64,000 nucleotides of DNA from Oscillospiraceae bacterium (GCA_017398685.1 JAFQFH010000027.1:1-64000); one strand, 5' to 3'. Counted from the stretch's first letter, positions 25,540-34,630 are shown. The notes: generated by a model not told the origin, from the letters alone. Program-made: numbers and translations.

Positions 25540-26643
25540 ATGAAGCTTGTACTCAAGGACCTTACAAAAATATACCCACCCCGGGGCAAGGGCTCTGCCG
25601 GGGCTGTAGTCGCAGTGGACGGCTTTGATTTTGAGATACCCGACGGGAAGCTCGTGGGGCTTTTAGGCCCTTCCGGCTGCGGCAAGAGCACGGCTTTGAA
25701 CCTTATCTGCGGCCTTCTGGAACCCACCCGGGGCCAGATATTCTTCGGGGATGAGGATGTGACCGAGCTGCCTCCGGAAAAACGTGGGGTTGGCATGGTA
25801 TTTCAGCACTATGCACTCTACCCACATCTGACCGTGCTTAAAAACATTTTGTTCCCCCTTGAAAATCTCCGGGGCGCTGAGAAGCTTTCCAAACAGGAGA
25901 TGCTCAAGCGCGCTTACGAGGCGGCAAAGGTGGTGCAGATTGAAAACCTGATGGACTCCAAGCCCTCGGAGCTGTCCGGCGGTCAGCAGCAGCGTGTGGC
26001 CATAGCCAGAGCCCTGGTAAAGCGCCCGAGAGTTTTGCTTCTGGACGAGCCCCTTTCCAATCTGGACGCCAGACTTCGCTTACAGACAAGGGAGGAGATA
26101 CGCCGCATCCAGCGTGAGACGGGGATAACCACCGTGTTCGTCACCCACGACCAGGAAGAGGCCATGAGCATCTGCGACATGATAGTTGTGATGCAAAGCG
26201 GCAGGGTGTGCCAGACAGGGCATCCCCAGAAGGTCTATGAGGAGCCCAACAGCCGCTTTGTGGCGGAATTTCTGGGCACGCCGCCCATAAACATGTTCAA
26301 TGCCGAAGTGAAGGACGGCGGACTCTACATCGGTGAGGACCGGGTATTTAACGTGGAGGGCGCAGAAGAGGGCGAAGTGGTGGTGGGCATACGGCCTGAG
26401 GGCTTTGAATATGACCAAAAGGGCGCACTTTGCTGCAAAATGAACAGAGTGGAGCGCATGGGCCGGGATGTGAGCGTGGTATTTTCCCATGCTGCCGCCA
26501 TAAGCGCGGTGCTGCGCGCCATTGTGGATGCGGACGAGGCCCCCGGAGATGATGAGGAAATTGTGCACTTTGCGCTGGACAAGGATAAAGTGAGGCTTTT
26601 CGACAAAGAGAGCGGGCAGCGCATATACTGCCAGCTGAGGTGA
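25540..26643 (+). CDS. ABC sugar transporter ATPase (MsmX/UgpC type)
   Basis: 367-residue ATP-binding subunit that powers CUT1 importers from the cytoplasm. Walker A GPSGCGKST is at 43-51; the Q-loop (FQHYALYPHLTV), signature LSGGQQQRVAIARAL, Walker B VLLLDEPLSNLDARL and switch histidine (FVTHDQEEA) all follow in order. The last 130 residues are the TOBE/OB regulatory domain. It is the first gene of an operon with two permeases and a binding protein. It is the only such ATPase in the window, while three other sugar importers here lack one, so it may serve them too, as MsmX does in Bacillus. Confidence 0.93.
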   Translation: MKLVLKDLTKIYPPRGKGSAGAVVAVDGFDFEIPDGKLVGLLGPSGCGKSTALNLICGLLEPTRGQIFFGDEDVTELPPEKRGVGMVFQHYALYPHLTVLKNILFPLENLRGAEKLSKQEMLKRAYEAAKVVQIENLMDSKPSELSGGQQQRVAIARALVKRPRVLLLDEPLSNLDARLRLQTREEIRRIQRETGITTVFVTHDQEEAMSICDMIVVMQSGRVCQTGHPQKVYEEPNSRFVAEFLGTPPINMFNAEVKDGGLYIGEDRVFNVEGAEEGEVVVGIRPEGFEYDQKGALCCKMNRVERMGRDVSVVFSHAAAISAVLRAIVDADEAPGDDEEIVHFALDKDKVRLFDKESGQRIYCQLR

Positions 26644-26646
26644 GAA

Positions 26647-27537
26647 ATGAAAAGGAACAATCTAAAGGCATGGCTGTACATGCTGCCGGCACTGGCCTTT
26701 CTGGGGGTATTTCTTGTATACCCGCTGATAGATGTTTTCATCTACTCTCTGGAGGAGGGCTATAACTCCGCCTCCCAGACCTTTTTCGGCGTGGGCCTTT
26801 ATAACTTCGGCTATGTGCTGCGAGATCCCTACTTTTTGCAGGCGCTGAAAAATACCTTCATCCTTGTTATGATAACCGTGCCCCTTTCAACGGGACTGGC
26901 GCTTTTGATCTCTCTGGCGCTTTCTTCCATAAAAAAGCTCAAAAGTCTTTTCCAGACCATATATTTTCTCCCCTACGTGACAAACACTCTGGCTGTGGGT
27001 CTGGTGTTTATGATACTTTTCAAAAAGACTCCCTACTCTGACGGCCTTGTAAATCTGCTTATAAACTTCTTCGGCGGGCAGTCGGTGGACTTTATAACAG
27101 GGCCTTACTGGGCGAAGATGTTTGTGCTGTGCTTTTACACTGTGTGGGTGGTGTTGCCCTTCAAGATACTCATTCTCACAAGCGCTCTTGCCTCAGTGGA
27201 TCAGCACTACTATGACGCGGCCCGGGTGGATGCCACACCCAAATGGAGGGTATTTACCCGCATAACCCTGCCCATGATTTCTCCCATGATATTCTACCTT
27301 GTTATAACCGGCTTTATCGGCGCGTTCAAGGCATATTCGGACGCGGTTGCCCTTTTCGGCACTGACCTGAACGCTGCCGAAATGAACACCATCGTGGGCT
27401 ATATCTACGACATGCTCTACGGCAACTCCGGCGGCTACCCCTCCTACGCCTCCGCCGCTGCGGTGATACTCTTTGCCATCGTGCTGACCATAACCTGCAT
27501 CAATCTTATCGTCAGCCGAAAGCACGTGCACTACTGA
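26647..27537 (+). CDS. ABC sugar transporter permease, MalF/UgpA type
   Basis: 296-residue permease with six predicted helices and a docking loop of the EAA type written YDAARVDATPKWRVFTRITLP. It starts three bases after the ATPase stop with GAGGTGAG as ribosome site. It forms the channel with the next gene. Confidence 0.9.
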   Translation: MKRNNLKAWLYMLPALAFLGVFLVYPLIDVFIYSLEEGYNSASQTFFGVGLYNFGYVLRDPYFLQALKNTFILVMITVPLSTGLALLISLALSSIKKLKSLFQTIYFLPYVTNTLAVGLVFMILFKKTPYSDGLVNLLINFFGGQSVDFITGPYWAKMFVLCFYTVWVVLPFKILILTSALASVDQHYYDAARVDATPKWRVFTRITLPMISPMIFYLVITGFIGAFKAYSDAVALFGTDLNAAEMNTIVGYIYDMLYGNSGGYPSYASAAAVILFAIVLTITCINLIVSRKHVHY

Positions 27538-27547
27538 GGAGGCTCCT

Positions 27548-28399
27548 ATGGAAAAAAGAAAAATCAAAAAGCCTCTGAGCCTTGGGCGCATCCTCTGTTG
27601 GGCGCTGCTTATATTCTGGGCGATTATGGTGCTCTTCCCCTTTTACTGGATGATACTCAGCTCCGTAAAATCCTACAGCGCCTATAACAGCGAATATATC
27701 CCCAGCTTTTTCACCCTGCACCCCACGCTGGAAAACTATTTCTACGCCTTTTCCACCGTGCCGCTGGGGGGCTACTTTGTAAATACCCTTATATTCACCA
27801 TTGCCACCACCGGGATAATGCTCATGGTCATTATCCTCATTGCCTACGCCTTTGCCCGGCTTGACTTTCCGGGGAAGGACTTTATCTTTGCTCTTATCCT
27901 TGCCCTTATGATGATACCCAGCGAGCTTGTGGTAATAACAAACTTTGTCACCATTACCGACTGGGGCATGCGAAATACCTTCTGGGGGCTTATCCTGCCT
28001 TCTGTTACCTCAGTTTTCTATATCTACCTTTTGAAGGAAAACTTCTCACAGGTGCCGGAGGAATTATATAAGGCCGCCAAGGTGGACGGCTGCAGCGATC
28101 TTCGCTTTTTATTCAAGGTGATGCTGCCCGTGTGTAAGCCTACGGTCATCACGGTTGTGATACTCAAGGTCATCGAGTGCTGGAACAGCTACGTCTGGCC
28201 CAGACTTATCACCGACGATGAAAGCTATTTCCTCGTCTCCAACGGTATCCAGACCATAAGGGAAAGCGGTTTTGGCCGGGAGAATATCCCCGCCATGATG
28301 GCGGCGGTAGTGGTAATTTCCCTGCCGCTTATCGTGCTGTTCCTTATCTTCCGCAACAAGATAATGGAAGGCGTTTCCAGAGGAGGTACAAAGGGATGA
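27548..28399 (+). CDS. ABC sugar transporter permease, MalG/UgpE type
   Basis: 283-residue permease with six helices; docking loop YKAAKVDGCSDLRFLFKVMLP. GGAGG precedes the start. It overlaps the following binding-protein gene by four bases (ATGA), so binding protein and channel are translationally coupled, unlike in the other transporter operons of this window where a hairpin separates them. Confidence 0.9.
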   Translation: MEKRKIKKPLSLGRILCWALLIFWAIMVLFPFYWMILSSVKSYSAYNSEYIPSFFTLHPTLENYFYAFSTVPLGGYFVNTLIFTIATTGIMLMVIILIAYAFARLDFPGKDFIFALILALMMIPSELVVITNFVTITDWGMRNTFWGLILPSVTSVFYIYLLKENFSQVPEELYKAAKVDGCSDLRFLFKVMLPVCKPTVITVVILKVIECWNSYVWPRLITDDESYFLVSNGIQTIRESGFGRENIPAMMAAVVVISLPLIVLFLIFRNKIMEGVSRGGTKG

Positions 28400-30000
28400 A
28401 GATGCTTTTTAAAAGATTTGCTCTTTGTGCACTGGTGCTGGTCATGCTTTTGCCCCTTACTGCCTGCCACGGCTCAAGAGGTCTGCCGGAGTTTGAGATA
28501 CCGGAGACTCTTGACGAAGACCGGAACTTTGAAATAAGCTTCTGGGCGAAAAACGACACCAACAAAACTCAGGTCAGTATCTATCAGAAGGCCATTTCGG
28601 ATTTTCAGGCCCTCTACCCCAATATAAAGGTGAATTTGCGCCTTTATACCGACTACAGCCGTATCTATAACGACGTTATAACCAATATCGCCACCCAGAC
28701 CACGCCAAATGTGTGCATAAGCTATCCCGACCATATAGCAACCTACTTAAGCGGTACCAATGTGGTGGCTCCGCTGGACGGGCTTTTTGCCGATGAAAAA
28801 TACGGCCTTGGCGGCAAGGAGCTTCTCTACGAGTCCCCCACTATGGAGGAGATGATACCCAAGTTTCTGGATGAGTGCATAGTAAACGGGCAGCACTACG
28901 CCATACCCTACATGCGCTCCACCGAGGCCTGCTATGTGAACCGGGACTTTGTTGAAAAGCTTGGCTATGAGCTGCCGGAGGCACTCACATGGGACTTTGT
29001 GTGGGAAGTGGCGGAAGCGGCCATGGCAAAGGATGAAAACGGGAATTTCAAACTCAACGGCCAGAAGGTCATGATACCCTTCATCTATAAGTCCACCGAC
29101 AATATGATGATCCAGATGCTTTATCAGCTGGGCGCACCATACTCAAACGCTGAGGGTGAGGCGCTCATCTTCAATGAGCATACAAGGGATATCCTCTCAA
29201 CCGTTGCTTCCCACGCCGCTACAGGCGCTTTCTCCACCTTCAAGATATCCAGCTACCCTGCAAACTTCCTCAATGCCGGACAGTGCATCTTCGCCGTGGA
29301 CTCCACCGCCGGCGCTACATGGATGGGCAGCTATGCCCCCCTTTCCGACATAAGCGAGGATAAATTTGTGGACTTTGAAACGGTGGTCATGCCCATTCCA
29401 CAGTTTGACACACAAAATCCCAGAATGATATCACAGGGGCCGTCCGTATGTGTGTTCAACAAGGCAGACCCGCAGGAAGTGCTGGCCTCATGGCTCTTTG
29501 CCCAGTTTCTTCTGACGGATGAGGTGCAGATAGCCTATTCCCAGACCGAGGGCTATGCGCCTGTGACGGAAAAGGCAAGGCAGAACGAGGCGTATATTGA
29601 CTATATGGCCAGAGCCGGCGAGGACAACGAGCTATATTACGATGTGAAGCTTGCCGCTTCAAGGCTGCTGCTTGAGAATACAGACAATACTTTTGTCACC
29701 CCGGTCTACAATGGCTCGGCCTCCTTAAGAGATGCCGCCGGACAGCTTATAGAGAACACGACCAAGTCCGTCCGCCGTGGCGAGACGGTGGATAATGCCT
29801 ATCTGGACAAGCTCTTTGACAGCGTTACCAGTCTCTACAGGCTGGATCAGAGCGGGGCCGCCCAGAGCGTGGGAAAAGCGGAGCTTGGCCCTCTGCCCAC
29901 GGCATCAAAGACCCTTTTGCTGTCTCTGGCAGGCTGCTGGCTGGCTATTGGAGCTTACGGACTTATAACGTTAATAAAAAAACGGGACAAAAAGCCTTAA
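28396..30000 (+). CDS. Solute-binding lipoprotein with a C-terminal membrane anchor
   Basis: 534-residue family 1 binding protein. The signal peptide ends in the lipobox LTAC with Cys24 as the lipidated residue. The binding domain starts at about residue 45 (EISFWAKNDTNKTQVS). Unusually, the protein ends in a hydrophobic helix (about 505-528, TLLLSLAGCWLAIGAYGLIT) followed by KKRDKK, a classic stop-transfer signal. It would therefore be fixed to the membrane at both ends. It is about 100 residues longer than typical sugar-binding proteins. It is the last gene of the ATPase-permease-permease operon. The ligand is unknown; the UgpB-like context allows glycerol-phosphate or an oligosaccharide. 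Confidence 0.85.
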   Translation: MKMLFKRFALCALVLVMLLPLTACHGSRGLPEFEIPETLDEDRNFEISFWAKNDTNKTQVSIYQKAISDFQALYPNIKVNLRLYTDYSRIYNDVITNIATQTTPNVCISYPDHIATYLSGTNVVAPLDGLFADEKYGLGGKELLYESPTMEEMIPKFLDECIVNGQHYAIPYMRSTEACYVNRDFVEKLGYELPEALTWDFVWEVAEAAMAKDENGNFKLNGQKVMIPFIYKSTDNMMIQMLYQLGAPYSNAEGEALIFNEHTRDILSTVASHAATGAFSTFKISSYPANFLNAGQCIFAVDSTAGATWMGSYAPLSDISEDKFVDFETVVMPIPQFDTQNPRMISQGPSVCVFNKADPQEVLASWLFAQFLLTDEVQIAYSQTEGYAPVTEKARQNEAYIDYMARAGEDNELYYDVKLAASRLLLENTDNTFVTPVYNGSASLRDAAGQLIENTTKSVRRGETVDNAYLDKLFDSVTSLYRLDQSGAAQSVGKAELGPLPTASKTLLLSLAGCWLAIGAYGLITLIKKRDKKP

Positions 30001-30005
30001 ATTGC

Positions 30006-30033
30006 TTGCGTTGCAAGGTTTTTGGTATATAAT
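30006..30033 (+). promoter_or_regulatory. Promoter of the OB-fold-like lipoprotein gene
   Basis: A consensus TATAAT (30028-30033) lies 38 bases before the start. The best -35 match is TTGCGT (30006-30011) with a 16-base spacer, which is weak. Confidence 0.55.
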
Positions 30034-30071
30034 ACTCATATCCCTATTTAAATTTTAAAAGGAGAACTAAG

Positions 30072-30815
30072 ATGAAAAAATTTGCTGTACTGCTGCTTGC
30101 ACTTTCTCTGGTCTTTTCCTTTGCCGCCTGTGCCAAGACTGCTCCTGCTGAGGATACCGCAGACGTTAAGGGCGAGGGCGTCATGACCTATGCCGAGTAC
30201 GATGCCGCAGCGCTTGAAAGCGAAGTTGTTGTTGAGACCTATGTTCAGGCCAAGCAGAGCTGGTGGAACGATCAGGCCACCCTCTACACCCAGGACAAGG
30301 ACGGCGCATACTTCATTTACAACATTGCCTGCTCCGAAGAGGACTATGCAAAGCTGAACGTTGGCACCAAGATCAAGGTCACCGGCTACAAGGCTGAGTG
30401 GGCCGGCGAGGTTGAGATCATCGACGGCACTTTCGAGATCCTTGAGGGCGAGTATGTTGCAGCTCCCGTGGATGTTACCGACAAGCTTGCCAGCGACGAG
30501 CTTATCAAGTACCAGAACCAGCTGGTCTCCTTCAAGGGCCTGACCGTTGAGCCCTCCAATGACGAAGGCGCAGCCTTCCTCTACAACTGGGACGGCTCCG
30601 GCGCAGAAGGCACCGACTCTGACCTGTACTTCAAGGCCTCTGTCGGCGGCAACACCTACACCTTCGTTATTGAGTACTACCTGTGCGGCGCAGACTCCGA
30701 CGCTTACAAGGCAGTTCAGGCTCTCAAGGTTGGCGACAAGATCGACCTGGAAGGCTTCCTCTACTGGTATGAAGGCGTACAGCCCCACATCACCGCAGTC
30801 ACCGCTGCAAAGTGA
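30072..30815 (+). CDS. Lipoprotein with OB-fold-like repeats, unknown function
   Basis: 247-residue secreted lipoprotein; signal peptide with lipobox FAAC, Cys20. After a short linker come two similar beta-rich halves (about 45-130 and 135-247), each with strands around GTKIKVTGYKAEW and GDKIDLEGFLYWY, resembling the OB-fold domains found in bacterial surface lipoproteins. Trp-rich spots (SWWND, YNWDG) could bind a ligand. Codon use is very biased, suggesting abundance. It has its own promoter and terminator and so is monocistronic. I cannot name a function. Confidence 0.7.
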   Translation: MKKFAVLLLALSLVFSFAACAKTAPAEDTADVKGEGVMTYAEYDAAALESEVVVETYVQAKQSWWNDQATLYTQDKDGAYFIYNIACSEEDYAKLNVGTKIKVTGYKAEWAGEVEIIDGTFEILEGEYVAAPVDVTDKLASDELIKYQNQLVSFKGLTVEPSNDEGAAFLYNWDGSGAEGTDSDLYFKASVGGNTYTFVIEYYLCGADSDAYKAVQALKVGDKIDLEGFLYWYEGVQPHITAVTAAK

Positions 30816-30835
30816 TCTGACAGCGATAAAACGTG

Positions 30836-30868
30836 AAAAAACCGATGCCTCCGGGCATCGGTTTTTTT
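30836..30868 (+). terminator. Terminator of the lipoprotein gene
   Basis: ACCGATGCC pairs with GGCATCGGT around a 4-base loop and is followed by T7. The A tract on the other side makes it usable for the convergent Xre gene too. Confidence 0.92.
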
Positions 30869-30872
30869 CGTA

Positions 30873-31067
30873 TCAGTCTATAAATTCAACAATATCATTG
30901 GGAGTGCAGTTTAGTATTCTGCACAGTTTTTCCATAGTGAGCACAGTGATGTTTTTGCCCTTTTTGAGAGAGTCAAGGGTTTTGTTGTCAAGGCCGGATT
31001 TGAGGAGCCTGTATTGGCTTATGCCACGCTCTTCCATAGTTTTCCACAAAGGCTCATAGCTTATCAC
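30873..31067 (-). CDS. Small Xre/Cro-family DNA-binding protein
   Basis: 64-residue protein made of a single helix-turn-helix domain (YRLLKSGLDNKTLDSLKKGKN is the recognition region). It starts at GTG with a perfect AGGAGGTGA upstream. There is no partner toxin or phage gene next to it. It probably acts as a stand-alone regulator. Confidence 0.83.
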   Translation of the reverse strand: MISYEPLWKTMEERGISQYRLLKSGLDNKTLDSLKKGKNITVLTMEKLCRILNCTPNDIVEFID

Positions 31068-31088
31068 TGTCTCACCTCCTTATAGATA

Positions 31089-31140
31089 CAGTAGGGGCGA
31101 CTATCAGTCGCCCGCGGGCGTAATATCCGCCTCTACGACG
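31089..31140. repeat. Palindromic intergenic repeat
   Basis: GTAGGGGCGACTATCAGTCG continues into CCCGCGGGCG and ends CCGCCTCTACG. It contains a perfect stem GGGCGACT / AGTCGCCC and the ends (GTAGGGGCG / CGCCTCTAC) form an imperfect inverted repeat. This resembles the small dispersed palindromic repeats of gut Clostridia. Copy number cannot be seen here. Confidence 0.45.
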
Positions 31141-31167
31141 ACAGGACGTAGATCTTTGCATAAGGAT

Positions 31168-31199
31168 AGGGCTTATTGCTTATTTTTGCAACAAGCCCT
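31168..31199 (-). terminator. Hairpin after malQ
   Basis: AGGGCTTATTGC pairs with GCAACAAGCCCT, with one mismatch, eight bases past the malQ stop. There is no clear T tract on the minus strand, so it may be an inefficient terminator or a 3'-end stabiliser. Confidence 0.5.
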
Positions 31200-31206
31200 G
31201 AAAAAC

Positions 31207-32700
31207 TTATTTCTCAAAATCGTTGAGGCGTCTGTAGGTTTCGGTATATTCTCTCAGCTTCTTTGCAAGCTTCTTGTCGGCGGAGCCGGGCAGCATGCGC
31301 CAGCGCCAGTTGCCGTAGGGGTTGCCGGGGGTGTTCATGCGGCAGGAACCGGGCAGCTGGAGAAGATCCTGCATCTGGATGACGAAAAGCTGGGAGCCGG
31401 TGGACATGCCGGCGCGGATAAGACCCCAGCACCAACCCTCGTCCTCAGTGATGTGCATGTACTTCTTGGCAAATTTCTTATCTTCCTTGCCGGTGGTATT
31501 CAGCCAGCCCATAATGGTGTCATTGTCGTGGGTGCCGATGTAGCAGACACTGTCATAGTCGCACTGGTGGGGCAGATAGTCAGAGTCGCCGTGGGCGTCA
31601 AAGGCAAATTGCAGCACTCTCATGCCGGGGAAGCCGGAATCACGCACAAGGTTTTTCACAGCATCGGTCATGTAACCCAAGTCCTCCGCGATAAAGCGCA
31701 GGCCTCTGAACCAGGAGGAGAGCACGCCCACAAGGCTCATGCCGGGGCCGGGCATCCACTGGCCGTTTCTTGCGGTCTCATCGCCGTAGGGAACTGCCCA
31801 GTAGCTCTCAAAGCCGCGGAAATGGTCGATGCGGATAACATCGTAGAGCTGGCCTGCGCCGTCCACGCGGCGGATCCACCAGCCGTAGCCGTCGTTACGC
31901 ATACGCTCCCAGTGGTAGATGGGGTTGCCCCAGAGCTGACCGTCCTCAGTAAAGGCATCGGGGGGACAGCCTGCCACCACGGTGGGTACATTGTTTTCGT
32001 CCAGCAGGAAGAAGTGGGGCTCGCTCCACACATCGGCAGAGTCCAGCGCCACGTAGATGGGAATATCACCTATGAACTGAATGCCCTTTTTGTGGGCGTA
32101 GGCGCGCAGAGCCTCCCACTGGCGGAAGAACAGAAACTGCACAAACTCGTAAAACTCCACCTCGTCAGAGAGGGTGAGCCGGTACTGGGCAACAGAGTCA
32201 GGTCTGTGGAGGCGGATGCCCTCGTCAGGCCACTCCGTCCAGCTGACCATGCCGAAACGGGCCTTCACCGCCATATAAAGGGCGTAGTTTTCAAGCCAGA
32301 GCTTGGAGGCGCGGAAGGCGGCAAACTCCTCGGCAAAGGGCTTGCGGCCCCGCTCGTAGGCAAGTCTCAGCACCTTGAAGCGACTTTCATAGATTGCGCC
32401 GTAGTCAACGCTCTCAGGGTCGCCGCCCCACTCTATGCCCTCAAGGTCGGTTTTCTTGAGAAGCTTGTCCTTTATCAAAAGGTCAAGGTCTATGTAATAG
32501 GGGTTGCCTGCGTAAGTGGAGAAGGAGGCATAGGGGCTGTCCCCGTAGCTGGTGGGGCCAAGAGGCAGCAGCTGCCAGTATTTCTGACCGGCGGCACTGA
32601 GAAAGTCGATAAAATCGTATGCACATTTGCCCATGGTGCCTATGCCATAGTTGGAGGGCAGGGAGGAAAGGGGCATCAGCACACCGCTGTAACGTTTCAT
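31207..32700 (-). CDS. malQ: 4-alpha-glucanotransferase (amylomaltase), GH77
   Basis: 497-residue cytoplasmic enzyme that transfers alpha-1,4-glucan segments between maltodextrins and releases glucose. The three catalytic acids sit in their family motifs: nucleophile Asp in VIRIDHFRGF, acid/base Glu in FIAEDLG, and Asp in IGTHDNDT. The N-terminal SGVLMPLSSLPSNYGIGTMG and WQLLPLGPT stretches are diagnostic. Length is normal for the family. It is the last gene of the LacI-binding protein-permease-permease operon, which makes that operon a maltodextrin uptake and breakdown system. Confidence 0.95.
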   Translation of the reverse strand: MKRYSGVLMPLSSLPSNYGIGTMGKCAYDFIDFLSAAGQKYWQLLPLGPTSYGDSPYASFSTYAGNPYYIDLDLLIKDKLLKKTDLEGIEWGGDPESVDYGAIYESRFKVLRLAYERGRKPFAEEFAAFRASKLWLENYALYMAVKARFGMVSWTEWPDEGIRLHRPDSVAQYRLTLSDEVEFYEFVQFLFFRQWEALRAYAHKKGIQFIGDIPIYVALDSADVWSEPHFFLLDENNVPTVVAGCPPDAFTEDGQLWGNPIYHWERMRNDGYGWWIRRVDGAGQLYDVIRIDHFRGFESYWAVPYGDETARNGQWMPGPGMSLVGVLSSWFRGLRFIAEDLGYMTDAVKNLVRDSGFPGMRVLQFAFDAHGDSDYLPHQCDYDSVCYIGTHDNDTIMGWLNTTGKEDKKFAKKYMHITEDEGWCWGLIRAGMSTGSQLFVIQMQDLLQLPGSCRMNTPGNPYGNWRWRMLPGSADKKLAKKLREYTETYRRLNDFEK

Positions 32701-32756
32701 AAAAACTCCTGTCTGCCGCGTTCAGAACATAAAAACCGTCAGCGGCGATTTCACGG

Positions 32757-32779
32757 CAGGGCCCGCAAAGCGAGCCCTG
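32757..32779 (-). other. Hairpin between permease and malQ
   Basis: CAGGGC pairs with GCCCTG around an 11-base loop, in the 90-base gap between the MalG-type permease and malQ. No T tract. Confidence 0.4.
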
Positions 32780-32790
32780 TGACCTGTTTA

Positions 32791-33642
32791 TTAACCCTTG
32801 ACTGCGCCGGCTGCAACACCCTTGATGATGTGCTTCTGGCAGGTCAGGTAAAAGACTATAACGGGAATAATGCTCATGAGGATGAGGGCCATGGTTGCGC
32901 CCAGATCCACTGTGCCATAGCTTCCCTTAAGGTACTGGACATGGATGGGGATGGTGCGGTACTCGTTGATATCCAGAACAAGGTAGGGCAGCAGGTAGTC
33001 ATTCCAGACCCACATTATCTCAAGGATGGCCACGGAGATCATGGTGGGCTTGAGCATGGGGAGAACAACCAGGAAGAAGGTGCGGACAGGGCCGCAGCCG
33101 TCAATGTTGGCGGCCTCTTCTATCTCAAGGGGAATGCTCTTTACAAAGCCTGTGAACATGAACACCGCAAGACCTGCGCCAAAGCCCAGATATACGATGG
33201 GAATAGTCCAGGGGGTGTTGAGCTTGAGAACGTCGGCGGTCTTGGAGAGGGTGAACATGACCATCTGGAAGGGAACCACCATGGAGAAAACGCAGGCGAA
33301 GTAAACGATCTTGCAGAAAAGGGAGTTAACGCGGTTTATATACCATGCGGCCATGGAGGTGCACATGATGATAAGGAAGGTGGAGAGCAGGGTGATGACA
33401 AGGCTGTAGAGGGCGGACTTGATAAAAGGATAGTTGCCGAAGGTCATGCCCTTGATGAAGTTGTCCCAACCGGCAAACATCTCGCCGCCGGGCCAAGCAA
33501 AGGTGTCGGTCTTGACGAAGGTGTTTATCTTGAAGGAGTTGAGCACAACCATGAAAACGGGGATAACGTAGATTACACAGAGAACCGCAAAGAAGATACT
33601 CACAGCGGTCTTTATTTTTTTTGCGGAGCTGAGGTTGTTCAT
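32791..33642 (-). CDS. ABC maltodextrin transporter permease, MalG type
   Basis: 283-residue permease with six predicted helices and the docking loop EAANIDGCGPVRTFFLVVLP. Its start overlaps the upstream permease stop by one base (TAATG). The context with malQ and a MalR-like LacI regulator indicates maltodextrin as substrate. The ATPase must be supplied from elsewhere. Confidence 0.9.
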   Translation of the reverse strand: MNNLSSAKKIKTAVSIFFAVLCVIYVIPVFMVVLNSFKINTFVKTDTFAWPGGEMFAGWDNFIKGMTFGNYPFIKSALYSLVITLLSTFLIIMCTSMAAWYINRVNSLFCKIVYFACVFSMVVPFQMVMFTLSKTADVLKLNTPWTIPIVYLGFGAGLAVFMFTGFVKSIPLEIEEAANIDGCGPVRTFFLVVLPMLKPTMISVAILEIMWVWNDYLLPYLVLDINEYRTIPIHVQYLKGSYGTVDLGATMALILMSIIPVIVFYLTCQKHIIKGVAAGAVKG

Positions 33643-34532
33643 TACTGCTGTACCTCCTTTTTACGGGTAGCGGTGAGCTGGGCAAGGCCGATGCCGGCGA
33701 CCAGAATGAAGAACAATACTGCCTTGGCCTGTGCCACGCCTCTGGCGCTGGAGTTCTGACCGTAGAAGGTATTATAGATGTTCAAAGCCAGCATCTCGGT
33801 GGTGTGAACGGAGGTACCGTCGGGATTGATGATGTAGGGCAGACCGCCGGTGAGGGCCAGGTTCTGGTCAAAGAGCTTGAAGCCGTTGGTAAGGGTGAGG
33901 AACATGCAGATGGTGATGGAGGGCATGACGTTGGGAATGGTGACCTTCCAAAGAGTCTGCCAGGGGGTTGCGCCGTCAATGCGGGCGGCCTCCAGCATAT
34001 CCTCCGGCACGGCCTGAAGACCCGCTATGTAAATGATCATCATGTAGCCTATCTGCTGCCAGCACATGAGGATGATAAGCCCCCAGAAACCCCAGGTACT
34101 GTCGGTGATGATGGAAGTGCCGTAGCGGCCGAGAAAACCGTCAAATATCATGCTCCAGATGTAGCCCAGGACGATGCCGCCGATGAGGTTGGGCATGAAG
34201 AACACGGTGCGGAAAAGGTTTGCGCCGCGGATCTTCTGGGTCAGGGCATAGGCCACTGCGAAGGCCAGCACGTTTATCAGTACCAGAGAAACGATGGCGA
34301 AAACTGCGGTGTAAGTGAAGGAATAACGGAAACTTTCATCAGCAAAAGCCTTCACATAGTTGTCAATGCCTACCCAAGTCCATTTGCTGGTGGTTTTGAA
34401 CTTGCAGAAGGACAGGAAAAGTCCGTGAAGGAAGGGCCACACAAAGCCAATGCAGAAGGCCGCCACCATGGGCAGCAGAAACAACGCAAACCAGCGCCGG
34501 AGGCTTCTGCGCATCATAGTACTGTTGATCAT
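33642..34532 (-). CDS. ABC maltodextrin transporter permease, MalF type
   Basis: 296-residue permease; docking loop EAARIDGATPWQTLWKVTIP. The start at 34532 (MINSTMMRRSLRRW) follows GGGAG by ten bases; the frame runs upstream to 34619 through the hairpin region but has no start with a ribosome site. The N-terminal basic patch precedes the first helix. Confidence 0.89.
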   Translation of the reverse strand: MINSTMMRRSLRRWFALFLLPMVAAFCIGFVWPFLHGLFLSFCKFKTTSKWTWVGIDNYVKAFADESFRYSFTYTAVFAIVSLVLINVLAFAVAYALTQKIRGANLFRTVFFMPNLIGGIVLGYIWSMIFDGFLGRYGTSIITDSTWGFWGLIILMCWQQIGYMMIIYIAGLQAVPEDMLEAARIDGATPWQTLWKVTIPNVMPSITICMFLTLTNGFKLFDQNLALTGGLPYIINPDGTSVHTTEMLALNIYNTFYGQNSSARGVAQAKAVLFFILVAGIGLAQLTATRKKEVQQ

Positions 34533-34607
34533 TTTTGATTTTCTCCCGCTCGAAATAACATTTTTTCTCCCCTGCCCCTCCTGCGGAGCCCGGGGACATA
34601 TACAAGC

Positions 34608-34630
34608 GGGGCGAGCCATAAGCTCGCCCC
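34608..34630 (-). other. GC-rich hairpin between binding protein and permease
   Basis: A perfect 9-bp stem (GGGGCGAGC / GCTCGCCCC) with a 5-base loop and no T tract, about 40 bases after the binding-protein stop. Confidence 0.7.

Noticed and set aside
30873..31067. Xre protein as the antitoxin of a toxin-antitoxin pair
   Set aside because: No partner gene adjoins it: a terminator lies on one side and a repeat and malQ on the other.
31156..33759. An 867-codon open frame on the plus strand
   Set aside because: It runs antisense through malQ and a permease, both well recognised; its product has no family features.
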